From the NCBI RefSeq assembly GCF_036511935.1, contig NZ_AP028878.1, forward strand, positions 1,550,001 through 1,614,000: 64,000 nucleotides of DNA, written 5' to 3'. Of this stretch, positions 33,857 to 42,595 are shown in pieces. The translations under genes and the position numbers were made by a program. Positions within the stretch are counted from its first letter, which is position 1, and every line of letters starts with the position of its first letter. The notes below the pieces were generated by a model. That model searched no databases. It saw nothing but the letters and a program-made list of their open reading frames with translations, and was not told the DNA's origin. This DNA comes from Marinobacter nanhaiticus D15-8W. GTDB taxonomy: Bacteria > Pseudomonadota > Gammaproteobacteria > Pseudomonadales > Oleiphilaceae.

Positions 33857-36800
33857 GAGGGTGTTGGAGATCGACTGCGCTCGACCATGCGGCGTTGGAA
33901 ACCCGCTCGTGCGCGAGTCCGATCAAATATTCGCTTACTATCAGCAAACTGCGCTTTTTCGCGAATTTCCGCCTTGCCTGGCCTTCGCTCGCTACGTTTT
34001 ACAACACCCTCCTGAAGCGAGGTGTTCGTTCTACAACCAAACCGTTGTTGACCCTGGCGATCGCATCCGTGCTGACAGGCTGCCAGAGTTTTGGACTGTT
34101 CAGCGAAGACAGGACCGACATCCAACCTGGCACACTGGCCACGCTTGAACCACTAGAGACCGAACGGTCTCCCGAGCTGCAAACCTCTGTAAGCCTTGAC
34201 GAGGTCATCGACGGCTACGAAAACCTGCTACCCCTGCTGGATGATCCCGCCCGCATCGTCCAGGTGCACCATCGCCTGGCGGACCTACGCTTCCAGAAAG
34301 CCGAGAATCGCATGGTCGAACAGGCGGTGGACGAGCTCGACATCGCCGTCGATGCCTATCACCGGCTCCTGGAAAAGTATCCGGAGCGTGATACCAACGA
34401 CCAGGTGTTGTATCAGTTGGGCAAAGCCTACGAAATGCAGGGTAACCGGGACGCGTACCTGCAAACCCTGGATCGGCTCGTGGCCGAATACCCGGATTCC
34501 GAATTCCGCATCGAAGCGGAGTTCCGCCGTGGTGAATTGCTGTTCGTCGATGGCTATTACGATGAGGCGCAGGATGCCTTCGATACCGTCATCGCACTGA
34601 GCCGTCGGAATGAGAACGTACGGTTCCTGGCGGACGCCTATTTCATGAAGGGATGGAGCCAGTTCAAGTTGCTCGACTATGACGACAGCCTGATCAGCTT
34701 CACTCGGGTGCTGGATAATACCTTGCCCGACGACCCGCGCCTGGACGCCGTGGAACAGAAGTACCAGACGCTGGTGGAAGACGTGTTCCGGGTGATGGGG
34801 CTTGCGTTTACCCATCTTGGTGGCGCGGACAGTCTGGAAGCCCTGTTTGAGGAGGTCGGCAGTAAACCCTACGAAGTGCTGATCTACGATCGCTATAGCC
34901 AGTTGCTGATCAGTAAGGAACAGTACACCGATGCTATCGAGGTCTATGAGCGGTTTATCGCCAGCCACGCCGACTCGCCCTGGGCACCGCGCTACCACGT
35001 TGCGATTATCGATACACTGCAAAAGGCGGGTTTCACGCAGGAAATCGCAGTTCGCAAGGCCGCGTTCGTCCGCGACTACGGCGTCGGATCGGACTACTGG
35101 CGCCAAACATCCGATGCGAACCGCGGTTACCTTCGCGAACAACTGGAGCCCTTGCTGACCGAACTGGCTAATCGCCATTACGTATTGGCCCAGCGGGCTG
35201 AGCAGGCGAATAGGACCGCCGAGGCTCGTCGAGAGTATGCCGCCGCTGCGAACTATTACGGTGAATTCGTGGCGACGTTCCCGAACCATGAGCGCACGCC
35301 GGAAATGCACTTCCTGCTGGCGGAAACGCAGTTGGCATTGGAAAACTGGCCCGAAGCGATCGAGGCATTCGAATGGGTGGCCTACAATTATGGCGCTCAC
35401 GATCGGGCGGCGGAGGCAGGCTACGCAGCCGTCCTGGCTTACCGGGATTATCTGGAATTTTCCGGGGAGATGCCTGAAACGGAGCGCGACCGCCTGTTGG
35501 TTCTACAGCAGGAAAGTCGCCTGGATTTCGTCCATCGTTTCCCCGAAGACGCGCGTGCGATCGACATTCTCTACATCGCCACTCAGCGTGATTTCGAGCA
35601 GGAAAATGACCTGGACGTGATCGCCCACGCCCAGCAGATCATCGACTGGAGACCGGCCGCGCCAGCGGACATGGTTGTCGAAGCCCGCTTGCTTAAGGCC
35701 CATGCGCTTTATCGACTGGAGGATTATCGCTTTGCCGAGGAGGCCTATCAGGAGGCGCTGCAGGCGATGCCTGAACAGGATCAGAGGCGTGGCGACATTC
35801 GGGAGAACCTGGCGGCCAGCGTCTATCGTCAGGGGGAAGACTACCTGGCAGCGGGCAACCTGGCGTCGGCCGTTGACGAGTTCCTGAGGGTCGGTGCTGT
35901 GGCCCCTGAGTCCAGCCTGCGAGCCAATGCCGAGTACGACGCCGCCAACTACCTGGTGGAACTGGCCCAGTGGGATCGCGCTATCGAGGTTATGACGGCA
36001 TTTCGCGCGAATTACCCTCAGCACGAGATGATCGATACGCTGCCAGCGAAGATGGCCCTGGCATACCGGGAAACCGGACAGTGGGAGCAGGCAGCGGACG
36101 AATCCCAGCGCATGGTGGGGCTGGCGACTACTGACGAGGAGAAGCGGGAGACCCTCTACATCGCAGCCGAACTCTATGACCGTGCCGGCAACAAGCCGAA
36201 GGCGATCACCACCTGGCGCGACTATGCCAACCGTTATCCGCAGCCACTTGCGGACTATATGGAAGCCGCCAATCGACTGGCCAAGCTCTATGACGAGACC
36301 GGCGAACCCGCGAAGCGGCGTTACTGGCTTAATGCTCAAATGGCGGCTGTCGACCGTTATCCCGACGCTGCTGATGACCGCGCGCGCTACCAGGCCGCTG
36401 AGGCTTCGGCCATTCTCGCCGACGAAGCTTACCAGGCCTACGGTGCAATCGATCTGACCCTGCCGCTGGAGCAGACCTTACCGGCCAAAATGCAGGCGCT
36501 TGAAGCGGCGGTCAACGCATACCAGAAGACGGTGAACTATGGCGTGGCCGACTTTTCCACCGAGGCCGGTTATCGCATTGCCGATCTCTACGCGCAGCTC
36601 GGATCGGACCTGATCGATTCCGAACGCCCGGATAACCTGAGCGAACTGGAGCTGATGCAATACGAATTGCTGTTGGAAGAGCAGGCTTATCCGTTCGAGG
36701 AAAATGCCATCGATATTCACGAGCAGAACGCACGCCGGGCCTGGGAAGGCCTCTACGACAAGTGGGTTCGGGAGAGCTTCCAGGCACTCAGTGGGTTGTT

Positions 36801-36858
36801 GCCGGGGCGCTACAACAAGCCCGAGGCGACGCCGGAGGTGATCGATGAGGTGCGGTAA
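33853..36858 (+). CDS. Large TPR-repeat lipoprotein
   Basis: About 1000 residues. A lipoprotein signal (LLTLAIASVLTGC) sits unusually far in, after about 64 residues from the only ATG at 33853, so the real start is uncertain and may be a weak codon closer to it. After the Cys come about ten TPR-type units, for example DQVLYQLGKAYEMQGNRDAY, EAEFRRGELLFVDGYYDEA, AGYRIADLYAQLGSDL. This is the type of large TPR protein found in gliding (GltI/AglT-like) and Tol-like assemblies. It overlaps neighbours at both ends by 4 and 14 bases, a sign of strict co-expression. Confidence 0.8.
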   Translation: MRGCWRSTALDHAALETRSCASPIKYSLTISKLRFFANFRLAWPSLATFYNTLLKRGVRSTTKPLLTLAIASVLTGCQSFGLFSEDRTDIQPGTLATLEPLETERSPELQTSVSLDEVIDGYENLLPLLDDPARIVQVHHRLADLRFQKAENRMVEQAVDELDIAVDAYHRLLEKYPERDTNDQVLYQLGKAYEMQGNRDAYLQTLDRLVAEYPDSEFRIEAEFRRGELLFVDGYYDEAQDAFDTVIALSRRNENVRFLADAYFMKGWSQFKLLDYDDSLISFTRVLDNTLPDDPRLDAVEQKYQTLVEDVFRVMGLAFTHLGGADSLEALFEEVGSKPYEVLIYDRYSQLLISKEQYTDAIEVYERFIASHADSPWAPRYHVAIIDTLQKAGFTQEIAVRKAAFVRDYGVGSDYWRQTSDANRGYLREQLEPLLTELANRHYVLAQRAEQANRTAEARREYAAAANYYGEFVATFPNHERTPEMHFLLAETQLALENWPEAIEAFEWVAYNYGAHDRAAEAGYAAVLAYRDYLEFSGEMPETERDRLLVLQQESRLDFVHRFPEDARAIDILYIATQRDFEQENDLDVIAHAQQIIDWRPAAPADMVVEARLLKAHALYRLEDYRFAEEAYQEALQAMPEQDQRRGDIRENLAASVYRQGEDYLAAGNLASAVDEFLRVGAVAPESSLRANAEYDAANYLVELAQWDRAIEVMTAFRANYPQHEMIDTLPAKMALAYRETGQWEQAADESQRMVGLATTDEEKRETLYIAAELYDRAGNKPKAITTWRDYANRYPQPLADYMEAANRLAKLYDETGEPAKRRYWLNAQMAAVDRYPDAADDRARYQAAEASAILADEAYQAYGAIDLTLPLEQTLPAKMQALEAAVNAYQKTVNYGVADFSTEAGYRIADLYAQLGSDLIDSERPDNLSELELMQYELLLEEQAYPFEENAIDIHEQNARRAWEGLYDKWVRESFQALSGLLPGRYNKPEATPEVIDEVR

Positions 36859-37450
36859 TCTGATGGGCGCTTCGTCTCCGGTCAGGCTCTGCCTGGCGGT
36901 TGTGGCTGCACTGCTGCTTTCGGCCTGCGCAAGCCAGACGCCAACACCGGATGTCGAGCCTGAAACCGAAGGCGCCGTTGCCCCGGAAGTGGCGTCAGCG
37001 TTCGCGGAGGCCGTAGCGCTCAAGAGAGCCGGTGAAACCGTCGCCGCGGAGACGGAATTCCTCAAACTCAACGGGGCGCATCCCGACCTGCCCGGGCCCT
37101 TGGCCAACCTCGGTATCATTGCCCTGGAGCGTGACGAGAACGAGCAGGCCGAGGCCTATTTCCAGAAAGCGGTGGCCGCGGACCCAGCCCACCTGCACAG
37201 CCTCAACTATCTCGGCGTGCTGGCCCGCCAGCGCGGTGACTTCCAGGCCGCAGAGGGCTACTATCGTGCGGCACTGGCCGTCGATCCGGATTTCCAGCCC
37301 GCAGTTCGAAACCTGGCAATCCTGCTGGATTTGTACCGGGGGGAGTTCGACGAAGCGCTGGCACTATACCGCCACTACCAGGCGCTTCAACCGGAACCTG
37401 ATCCGAAATTGAAAGACTGGATTTTCGACCTGGAAAACCGGATGAACTGA
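36845..37450 (+). CDS. Small TPR lipoprotein
   Basis: 201 residues. Lipobox LLLSAC (lipid Cys about 28) followed by a Pro/Glu-rich linker and three to four TPR units (PGPLANLGIIALERDENEQA, HSLNYLGVLARQRGDFQA, ALAVDPDFQPAVRNLAIL), ending soon after. The size and layout resemble GltE-type or PilW/NlpI-type lipoproteins that help assembly at the outer membrane. It overlaps the large TPR gene by 14 bases and is followed after four bases by a small exported protein gene. Confidence 0.82.
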   Translation: MRCGNLMGASSPVRLCLAVVAALLLSACASQTPTPDVEPETEGAVAPEVASAFAEAVALKRAGETVAAETEFLKLNGAHPDLPGPLANLGIIALERDENEQAEAYFQKAVAADPAHLHSLNYLGVLARQRGDFQAAEGYYRAALAVDPDFQPAVRNLAILLDLYRGEFDEALALYRHYQALQPEPDPKLKDWIFDLENRMN

Positions 37451-37454
37451 GGCG

Positions 37455-37778
37455 ATGGAGAACCCGTTTATGTTGCGTCCGCTATCCCTTTGTTTGTTGG
37501 CTATCTCCTGTTCGTGGACGGCCACGGCGTCTGCGCAAGAGAACGAAATCATCACGATCGATGGCGCCATGATTCGCGGCGACCAGGAAATGCCTACCGT
37601 GATGTATCTGGTGCCCTGGCAGCCGCCGGCTATCGAGGCGCTGGAGCAGCCTACGGAGCGGCTGATGCTCGAACGTACCTTTGTACCGTTGGAGCGTGCT
37701 CAGTTCCGGCGCATGCTGGACTACCATGATCGCTTCGTGGCCCAGTTCGAAGAGGGCGATAGCGAGGAAGTTGAATAG
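37455..37778 (+). CDS. Small exported protein of unknown function
   Basis: 107 residues; signal peptide CLLAISCSWTATASAQ with cleavage about residue 28. The mature part is short: IITIDGAMIRGDQEMPTVMYLVPW, ERLMLERTFVPLERAQFRRM and an acidic tail (EEGDSEEVE). No family recognised. It is the last gene before the regulatory gap (37779-37966), so it closes the TPR half of the operon. Confidence 0.7.
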   Translation: MENPFMLRPLSLCLLAISCSWTATASAQENEIITIDGAMIRGDQEMPTVMYLVPWQPPAIEALEQPTERLMLERTFVPLERAQFRRMLDYHDRFVAQFEEGDSEEVE

Positions 37779-37794
37779 TGTGATCGGCGTCACA
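37779..37794. promoter_or_regulatory. Perfect CRP/Vfr-type palindrome upstream of the TolQ-like gene
   Basis: TGTGA-TCGGCG-TCACA. Both half-sites match the CRP consensus exactly, with the standard six-base spacer. It begins immediately after the stop codon of the preceding gene and lies about 180 bases before the TolQ-like start, which suggests separate cAMP-CRP (or Vfr) control of the motor genes. A promoter box downstream is not obvious. Confidence 0.6.
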
Positions 37795-37895
37795 AATCAC
37801 TTGCGGCGCATTCGGTGGCACAACAATTCACAACATTTGCTTGCGCAATCTTACCGCGAGTGCAGTTGAATACTGATCTAATTGAAGAAATTAAG

Positions 37896-37924
37896 GAACC
37901 TCCCGTTGAGTCTTCAGGAGGTTC
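37896..37924 (+). promoter_or_regulatory. Leader hairpin before the TolQ-like gene
   Basis: GAACCTCC at 37896-37903 pairs with GGAGGTTC at 37917-37924 (8-bp perfect stem, 13-base loop) in the leader of the motor genes. No T-run follows, so it is more likely an mRNA processing or stability element than a terminator. Confidence 0.45.
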
Positions 37925-37966
37925 TCCGAGTGACCTCAAAAACTAGCAAGCTGGAGTGCTTCTCAG

Positions 37967-38650
37967 ATGATCGAAACCGCCGTTCGCTTTTTCCAGGAAG
38001 GTGGCTTTTTTATGTATCCGATTTCCATTGTCCTGGTGATCGGTCTCATTGTTGCCATCGAACGCTATGTCTACCTGACTGCCCAGAAGCATTCCAACCG
38101 GAAGGACTTCCAGCGCTTGCACCACATGCTTGCCAACCGTGATGTGAGGGGGGCCGTGAAGTATGCTTCCGAGTCCGGCAGTGCGATGGCCAACATGATC
38201 GGTGCCGGCCTTCAGCGTCTTGTGCGCCGCCAGTCTCGCGAAGACATCGAGTACGCCATGGAGGAAGGGCTGCTGGAAGTCATGCCTCGGCTGGAAAAGC
38301 GCACCCAGTACCTGTCCACCCTGGCCAACGTATCCACGCTGCTGGGCCTGCTGGGCACCATCATCGGCCTGATCGCCGCCTTTACCGCAGTGGCGTCCGC
38401 CGATCCGGCCGAGAAAGCCAGCCTCCTGTCCCAGAGTATTTCAGTGGCGATGAACACCACGGCCTTTGGCCTGATGTCCGCCATTCCGCTGCTGCTGGTC
38501 CATTCCCTGCTGCAGACCAAGACCAACGAAATCGTCGACAGCTTCGAGATGGCCGGCGTGAAGGTGCTTAACCTGGTCAGCGACGGCAAGGCCGCGGCAC
38601 CAGCAGCCGCCGCTACGGCGGCCCCGAATAAAGCTGGCTCCCCGGCTTGA
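37967..38650 (+). CDS. TolQ/ExbB/MotA-family motor subunit
   Basis: 227 residues with three membrane segments at about 16-35, 118-140 and 160-182. STLANVSTLLGLLGTIIGLIAAF and AFGLMSAIPLLLVHSLL are the conserved helices of the TolQ/ExbB family. An Ala/Pro-rich tail ends the protein. In the complex, five such subunits surround two TolR-like subunits and use the proton gradient. The two TolR-like genes and a TonB-like gene that follow complete a Tol/Exb/Agl-type machine. Which branch (Exb, Tol or gliding Agl) is not decided by sequence alone, but the TPR neighbours favour an Agl-like assembly. Confidence 0.9.
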   Translation: MIETAVRFFQEGGFFMYPISIVLVIGLIVAIERYVYLTAQKHSNRKDFQRLHHMLANRDVRGAVKYASESGSAMANMIGAGLQRLVRRQSREDIEYAMEEGLLEVMPRLEKRTQYLSTLANVSTLLGLLGTIIGLIAAFTAVASADPAEKASLLSQSISVAMNTTAFGLMSAIPLLLVHSLLQTKTNEIVDSFEMAGVKVLNLVSDGKAAAPAAAATAAPNKAGSPA

Positions 38651-38690
38651 TGATCGACGCGGATACCCAGGTTAAACAGGAGCCCGCAGC

Positions 38691-39185
38691 ATGAGGCGTA
38701 AACACCGTCGCCTGAAAAGCGACACCGATCTGGACATCACCGCGTTCATGAACCTGATGATCGTGCTGGTACCGGTCCTGCTGCTCAACATGGTCTTTGC
38801 CCACACCAGTGTGTTGGAGCTGAACTTTCCCGAAACCTCCGGCGGTGCCGACCAGGCGGAGGAGCTACAGCTCCAGGTCATCATCCTCGACGAGGAATTG
38901 GTGGTTTCCGACAACAAGGGTGGCGTGATCAAGCGAATTCCAGACAAGGAAGGCGATCACGACTTCGAGTTGCTCGGACAGGTGATGAAGGACATCAAGG
39001 CGCGGGTGCCGGAGAAGAAAGACATCGTAATCATGGCGCGCAAGCAGACGTCCTACCAGAACCTCGTGACCGTGATGGATACGGTGCGCTCGTATGAAGC
39101 CGTGGTGGCCGGCAGCGTTGTCGATGCTGAATTGTTCCCGGACATTTCCATCGGCGATGCGCCGGAAACGATAAGTGAATCCTGA
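38691..39185 (+). CDS. TolR/ExbD-like subunit with Asn at the proton-channel Asp position
   Basis: 164 residues: a basic cytoplasmic N-terminus, one membrane helix at about 18-38 and a periplasmic domain. The helix begins DITAFMNLMIVLVPVLLL; in TolR/ExbD the matching position (P-x-I-D-V) is the essential Asp, here Asn21. The periplasmic part (VPEKKDIVIMARKQTSYQNLV and VVAGSVVDAELFPDISIG) fits the ExbD fold. It is the first of two tandem TolR-like genes. The missing Asp suggests that it does not carry protons itself and works with the second subunit. Confidence 0.85.
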   Translation: MRRKHRRLKSDTDLDITAFMNLMIVLVPVLLLNMVFAHTSVLELNFPETSGGADQAEELQLQVIILDEELVVSDNKGGVIKRIPDKEGDHDFELLGQVMKDIKARVPEKKDIVIMARKQTSYQNLVTVMDTVRSYEAVVAGSVVDAELFPDISIGDAPETISES

Positions 39186-39239
39186 CAGCCGGCTTGCCAA
39201 CGAGAGGCCTGCCAGGAAACACGGATCAAGGGATAGGGC

Positions 39240-39743
39240 ATGAAAGAATCAGCCAAGGCAAAACGCCTGAAAAGGCATCAGAGACGAGGCAAACAGCAAA
39301 GCAAGCTGAACCTCGTTTCGTTGATGGATATTTTCACCATCCTCGTTTTCTTCCTGATGGTGAACTCCTCCAGCGACGTCCAGGTGATAAATCCGGATAA
39401 GGGCATCCAGTTGCCTGTGTCCAGCGCGGACACGCCGCCGGATGAAACCCTGGCACTGACGGTAACCGACCAGGACATCATCGTAAGCGGGCGCCCGGTG
39501 CTCAAGCGGGATGCGCTGCTGCGCTTCGAGGGTGAAATCGAGCCTTCACTGAAGCAGGAGCTCGACTACCAGGCCCAGCGTGCCGGCACCCCGCCGCCGG
39601 AGACCGGCCGGCCTATCACGATAGTGGCGGACCGTGAGCTGCCTTATGAGCTGCTCAAGAAGATCATGTCCACCTGCGTCGAGGCGGGTTACGCGAGCAT
39701 TTCCCTGGCGGTCAGCCAGGATGCGAAGCAGGGGGCCGGATGA
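39240..39743 (+). CDS. TolR/ExbD-like subunit with intact Asp
   Basis: 167 residues: a strongly basic N-terminus (KAKRLKRHQRRGKQQSK), one membrane helix at about 25-45 with LNLVSLMDIFTILVFFLMVN in which Asp30 matches the conserved proton-carrying residue, and a periplasmic ExbD domain ending with a YELLKKIMSTCVEAGYASISL segment. It overlaps the TonB-like gene by four bases. Together with the preceding subunit it would form an unequal pair in the motor. Confidence 0.88.
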   Translation: MKESAKAKRLKRHQRRGKQQSKLNLVSLMDIFTILVFFLMVNSSSDVQVINPDKGIQLPVSSADTPPDETLALTVTDQDIIVSGRPVLKRDALLRFEGEIEPSLKQELDYQAQRAGTPPPETGRPITIVADRELPYELLKKIMSTCVEAGYASISLAVSQDAKQGAG

Positions 39744-40744
39744 GTACTGCAACCTATCGGGGCGGAATCTATCAGGGCGGCCTGCCGTGGAGCGACGAAC
39801 CGGGTGAAAAACGACGGTTAAGGCTGGTTGCCGTCCTGCTGTTGCCGCTGTTCCTGGTGGTCGCCGGCTACATCACCTGGGTGGAATTGCCGGAACAGGC
39901 CCGCGAAGAACGTGAGGCGCTCCCGCCGCAGCTGGCCAAGCTGATCCTCGAGAAGAAGGATCCCCCCAAACCGATCATCAAGCCTGAGGAAAAGAAGCCG
40001 GAGCCGGAGAAGCCCAAACCGGAACCGGAAGTGGCGAAGCCTGAACCCAAGCCGGTTCCCAAGCCGGAGCCGGTGAAGCCCAAGCCAGAGCCGAAGATCG
40101 TCAAGAAGCCAGAGCCCACGCCAACCGAAGTCCAGCAGGCGCGGGACAAAGCCAAGCAGACCGGCGTATTGGCGATGAGCAAGGAACTGTCCAAGCTCAG
40201 TTCACTGGCGGATACGGTCAAGCTGGATACACCGAATACCGTCACGGCCAAGCCGATCGCTCGCAAGAGCACGGACAAGCTGGCTGCCAAGGCGGCTACT
40301 ACCCGCAGCGAGGGTGTCGACGAGGCCCAGCTCAGCCAGGAAACCCAGCAGCTTGCCCTGGCCCAGCGTCAGCAGACCGAAGTCCGTCAGCAGGAGCAGG
40401 TGGCCGCTGCAGTCGAAGCGGAAGAGAAAGCCGCAGCCCGCAATGACAATGCCCAGCGCTCGCGGGAAGAACTACGCCGGACGATGGACGCCAACAAGTC
40501 GGCGATCTATAGCATCTATAACCGTGCCCTGCGCAAACAGCCTTCGCTGCAGGGGCAGATCACCCCCGAATTGGTGATCGAGGCGAGCGGTGCGGTGTCC
40601 AGCTGCTCGGTGGTGGAATCGACGCTCAACGAACCGGACCTGGAACAGAAGATCTGCAACCGCCTGCGGCTCGTGAACTTTGGTTCCAAACCGGGGGTGG
40701 AGCAGACGACGATCCGGTATCCGATCGAGTTGTTGTCGGGTTGA
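39740..40744 (+). CDS. TonB-like energy transducer with AgmX/PglI-type C-terminal domain
   Basis: 334 residues: cytoplasmic head, a membrane helix at about 30-48, a Pro/Lys/Glu-rich spacer at about 70-135 made of KPEP/KPKPEP units, a charged helical region with Gln-rich QQLALAQRQQTEVRQQEQ, and a C-terminal domain (about 240-334) with MDANKSAIYSIYNRALRKQPSL and a Cys pair (SSCSVVE, QKICNRL). That C-terminal form occurs in AgmX/GltG/GltJ-type proteins rather than classical TonB. It would transmit motor movement to the outer envelope. Followed by a clear terminator at 40765-40787. Confidence 0.87.
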   Translation: MSTATYRGGIYQGGLPWSDEPGEKRRLRLVAVLLLPLFLVVAGYITWVELPEQAREEREALPPQLAKLILEKKDPPKPIIKPEEKKPEPEKPKPEPEVAKPEPKPVPKPEPVKPKPEPKIVKKPEPTPTEVQQARDKAKQTGVLAMSKELSKLSSLADTVKLDTPNTVTAKPIARKSTDKLAAKAATTRSEGVDEAQLSQETQQLALAQRQQTEVRQQEQVAAAVEAEEKAAARNDNAQRSREELRRTMDANKSAIYSIYNRALRKQPSLQGQITPELVIEASGAVSSCSVVESTLNEPDLEQKICNRLRLVNFGSKPGVEQTTIRYPIELLSG

Positions 40745-40764
40745 GGTTTGGTTTTGATAATCGA

Positions 40765-40787
40765 GGGGCCGGTCAGGCCCCTTTTTT
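40765..40787 (+). terminator. Rho-independent terminator of the motor operon
   Basis: GGGGCC-GGTCA-GGCCCC followed by TTTTTT, about 20 bases after the stop of the TonB-like gene. Confidence 0.9.
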
Positions 40788-40973
40788 GTTGCAGGAAGGG
40801 GCATATATCGAGTCCGCCCCCAAGCCAATGCAGGTCGGGTTCACCCAAGGGCGTAAAAAGCGAAGCGTAACCCTACAAACCGGTCGTAATTGCGGGATTT
40901 AGGTGCCACCAGGCAGCCTGATGTCGGGTTACGCGTTGCCAACCTGACATACGTTTCAATGTCCGGAAAACAA

Positions 40974-41005
40974 GAAAGGGCGCGATCTTACGAACGCGCC
41001 CTTTC
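40974..41005 (-). terminator. Rho-independent terminator of the NSS transporter gene
   Basis: 11-bp perfect stem GAAAGGGCGCG/CGCGCCCTTTC with a 10-base loop. Read on the minus strand it lies about 20 bases after the transporter stop and is followed by TTGTTTT. Confidence 0.85.
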
Positions 41006-41022
41006 TGTTCTTACCGGCTAAA

Positions 41023-42429
41023 TCAAAGCAGGTTATAGATAAACACCGCACCCACCGCGATCGGTGTGAAGTACCGCAGGGTGCCGTACCAAACCTTGAA
41101 CACGCCGGGCGATGTGGCCAACTCGGTCTGCAGCGCTTCCCGCGACATGAACCAGCCTGCAAATACGGCGACCAGCAAACCACCCAGCGGAAGCAGGATG
41201 TTGGCTGTCAGGAAGTCCAGCAGGTCAAAGATGGTTTTGCCCTCGAACATGCTGAACATGCCCAGCGGTGTGATGTCGGACCAGACATTCAGCGACAGGA
41301 TCGAGGCAATACCCAGTGCCCAACAGGCAATACCAGCGCCCAGGGTGGAGATCGTCCGGTTCATGCCTTTTTGCTCTTCCAGCCATTCCACCAGCGGTTC
41401 CAGCAGGGAAATGCCGGAGGTCCAGGCAGCAAAGATCAGCAGGACGAAGAACAGCGTACCGAAGAAACTTCCCATGGGCATGTTGCCGAAGGCCAGCGGC
41501 AGGGTCTGGAAGATGAGGCCCGGACCGGCGCCCGGCTCGAGACCGTTGGAAAAGACAATCGGGAAAATGGCCAGACCTGCCGTTAGGGCCACGACGGTAT
41601 CGATGATGGAAACCGTAATCGCCGTCTTGGCGATGGAGACGTTCTTCGGCAGATAGGAGCCGTAGGCCATCATCACCGCCATGCCCAGACTCAGGGTAAA
41701 GAAGGCATGACCCAGGGCGACAAGGACACCCGCGGTACTGAGGCTGGAGAAATTAGGCGCAAACAGGAAGCTTGCCGCCTGTCCGAAGGAGCCGGTGGTC
41801 ATGGCATAACCCACCACAATCAGCAGCAGAATAAATAGCGCGGGCATAAGGAAAGTCACCGCGCGTTCGAGGCCGGACTTAACGCCCCGTGCGACGACTA
41901 TCATGACCAGTGCCATAAAGACCGTATGCCAGAGCAGCAGGGTGGCAGGGTCGCCCAGCAAACCGGAGAAAATGGCGCCGATAGCTTCCTCGGATTGGCC
42001 GGTCAGACCGCCTGTTGCTGCCGTACCCACGTAGGACACCGCCCAGCCGCCGATCACCGAATAGAACGAAAGGATCAGGAAAGCGGCCAGTACACCCACC
42101 GCACCAACGAGGGGCCAGGCTTTCGAGAGGCGGTCGTTCTGCGCGATCAATCGCAGGCTGTTGATCGGGCTATGACCGCCGCGCCGGCCGATCAGTACCT
42201 CGGCCATCATGATGGGAATCCCGATGGCGGCGATACACACCAGGTAAACCACGACAAAGGCGCCACCGCCATTTTCACCGGTGATGTAGGGGAATTTCCA
42301 GATGTTGCCCAGGCCGACCGCAGAGCCGGTCGCAGCCAGGATAAAGGCAAGGCGTGACGACCATAGGCCGCGGTTTGCTGTTGATCCTTCCATAACGCCC
42401 CCTGTGGTGGCGGAAGAAGAAGATGACAT
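41023..42429 (-). CDS. Sodium-dependent NSS-family transporter
   Basis: 468 residues with about 11-12 helices. RLAFILAATGSAVGLGNIWKFPYITGENGGGAF is the helix-1 signature of the neurotransmitter:sodium symporter family (LeuT-like; Na+ and substrate contacts in the unwound part), given here in two neighbouring motifs SAVGLGNIWKFPY and ENGGGAF. Family members import amino acids such as Leu, Tyr or Trp with sodium. I placed the start at the ATG at 42429, which follows AGGAGA; the frame is open to 42480 but without a site. Downstream of a leucine-dehydrogenase-type gene in the same direction, which suggests branched-chain or other amino acid use. Confidence 0.92.
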   Translation of the reverse strand: MSSSSSATTGGVMEGSTANRGLWSSRLAFILAATGSAVGLGNIWKFPYITGENGGGAFVVVYLVCIAAIGIPIMMAEVLIGRRGGHSPINSLRLIAQNDRLSKAWPLVGAVGVLAAFLILSFYSVIGGWAVSYVGTAATGGLTGQSEEAIGAIFSGLLGDPATLLLWHTVFMALVMIVVARGVKSGLERAVTFLMPALFILLLIVVGYAMTTGSFGQAASFLFAPNFSSLSTAGVLVALGHAFFTLSLGMAVMMAYGSYLPKNVSIAKTAITVSIIDTVVALTAGLAIFPIVFSNGLEPGAGPGLIFQTLPLAFGNMPMGSFFGTLFFVLLIFAAWTSGISLLEPLVEWLEEQKGMNRTISTLGAGIACWALGIASILSLNVWSDITPLGMFSMFEGKTIFDLLDFLTANILLPLGGLLVAVFAGWFMSREALQTELATSPGVFKVWYGTLRYFTPIAVGAVFIYNLL

Positions 42430-42549
42430 AACTATAGTCTCCTGCGAAAAACATTGTTGTTGTGGGCGAACCCCGAACACCTCAGTTCTTATCGTCGCTA
42501 CCTGCGCTTCGACGCGGCGGTGTCTTTGTCAGTGGGCTCCCAGGGGACC

Positions 42550-42574
42550 GAGGCCAGGATACAGCCCCGGCCTC
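42550..42574. terminator. Weak hairpin between the dehydrogenase and NSS genes
   Basis: GAGGCC at 42550-42555 pairs with GGCCTC at 42569-42574; no U-run on the minus strand, so only a possible terminator or mRNA hairpin. Confidence 0.3.
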
Positions 42575-42595
42575 ATCAACGGCTAACTCAATGTT

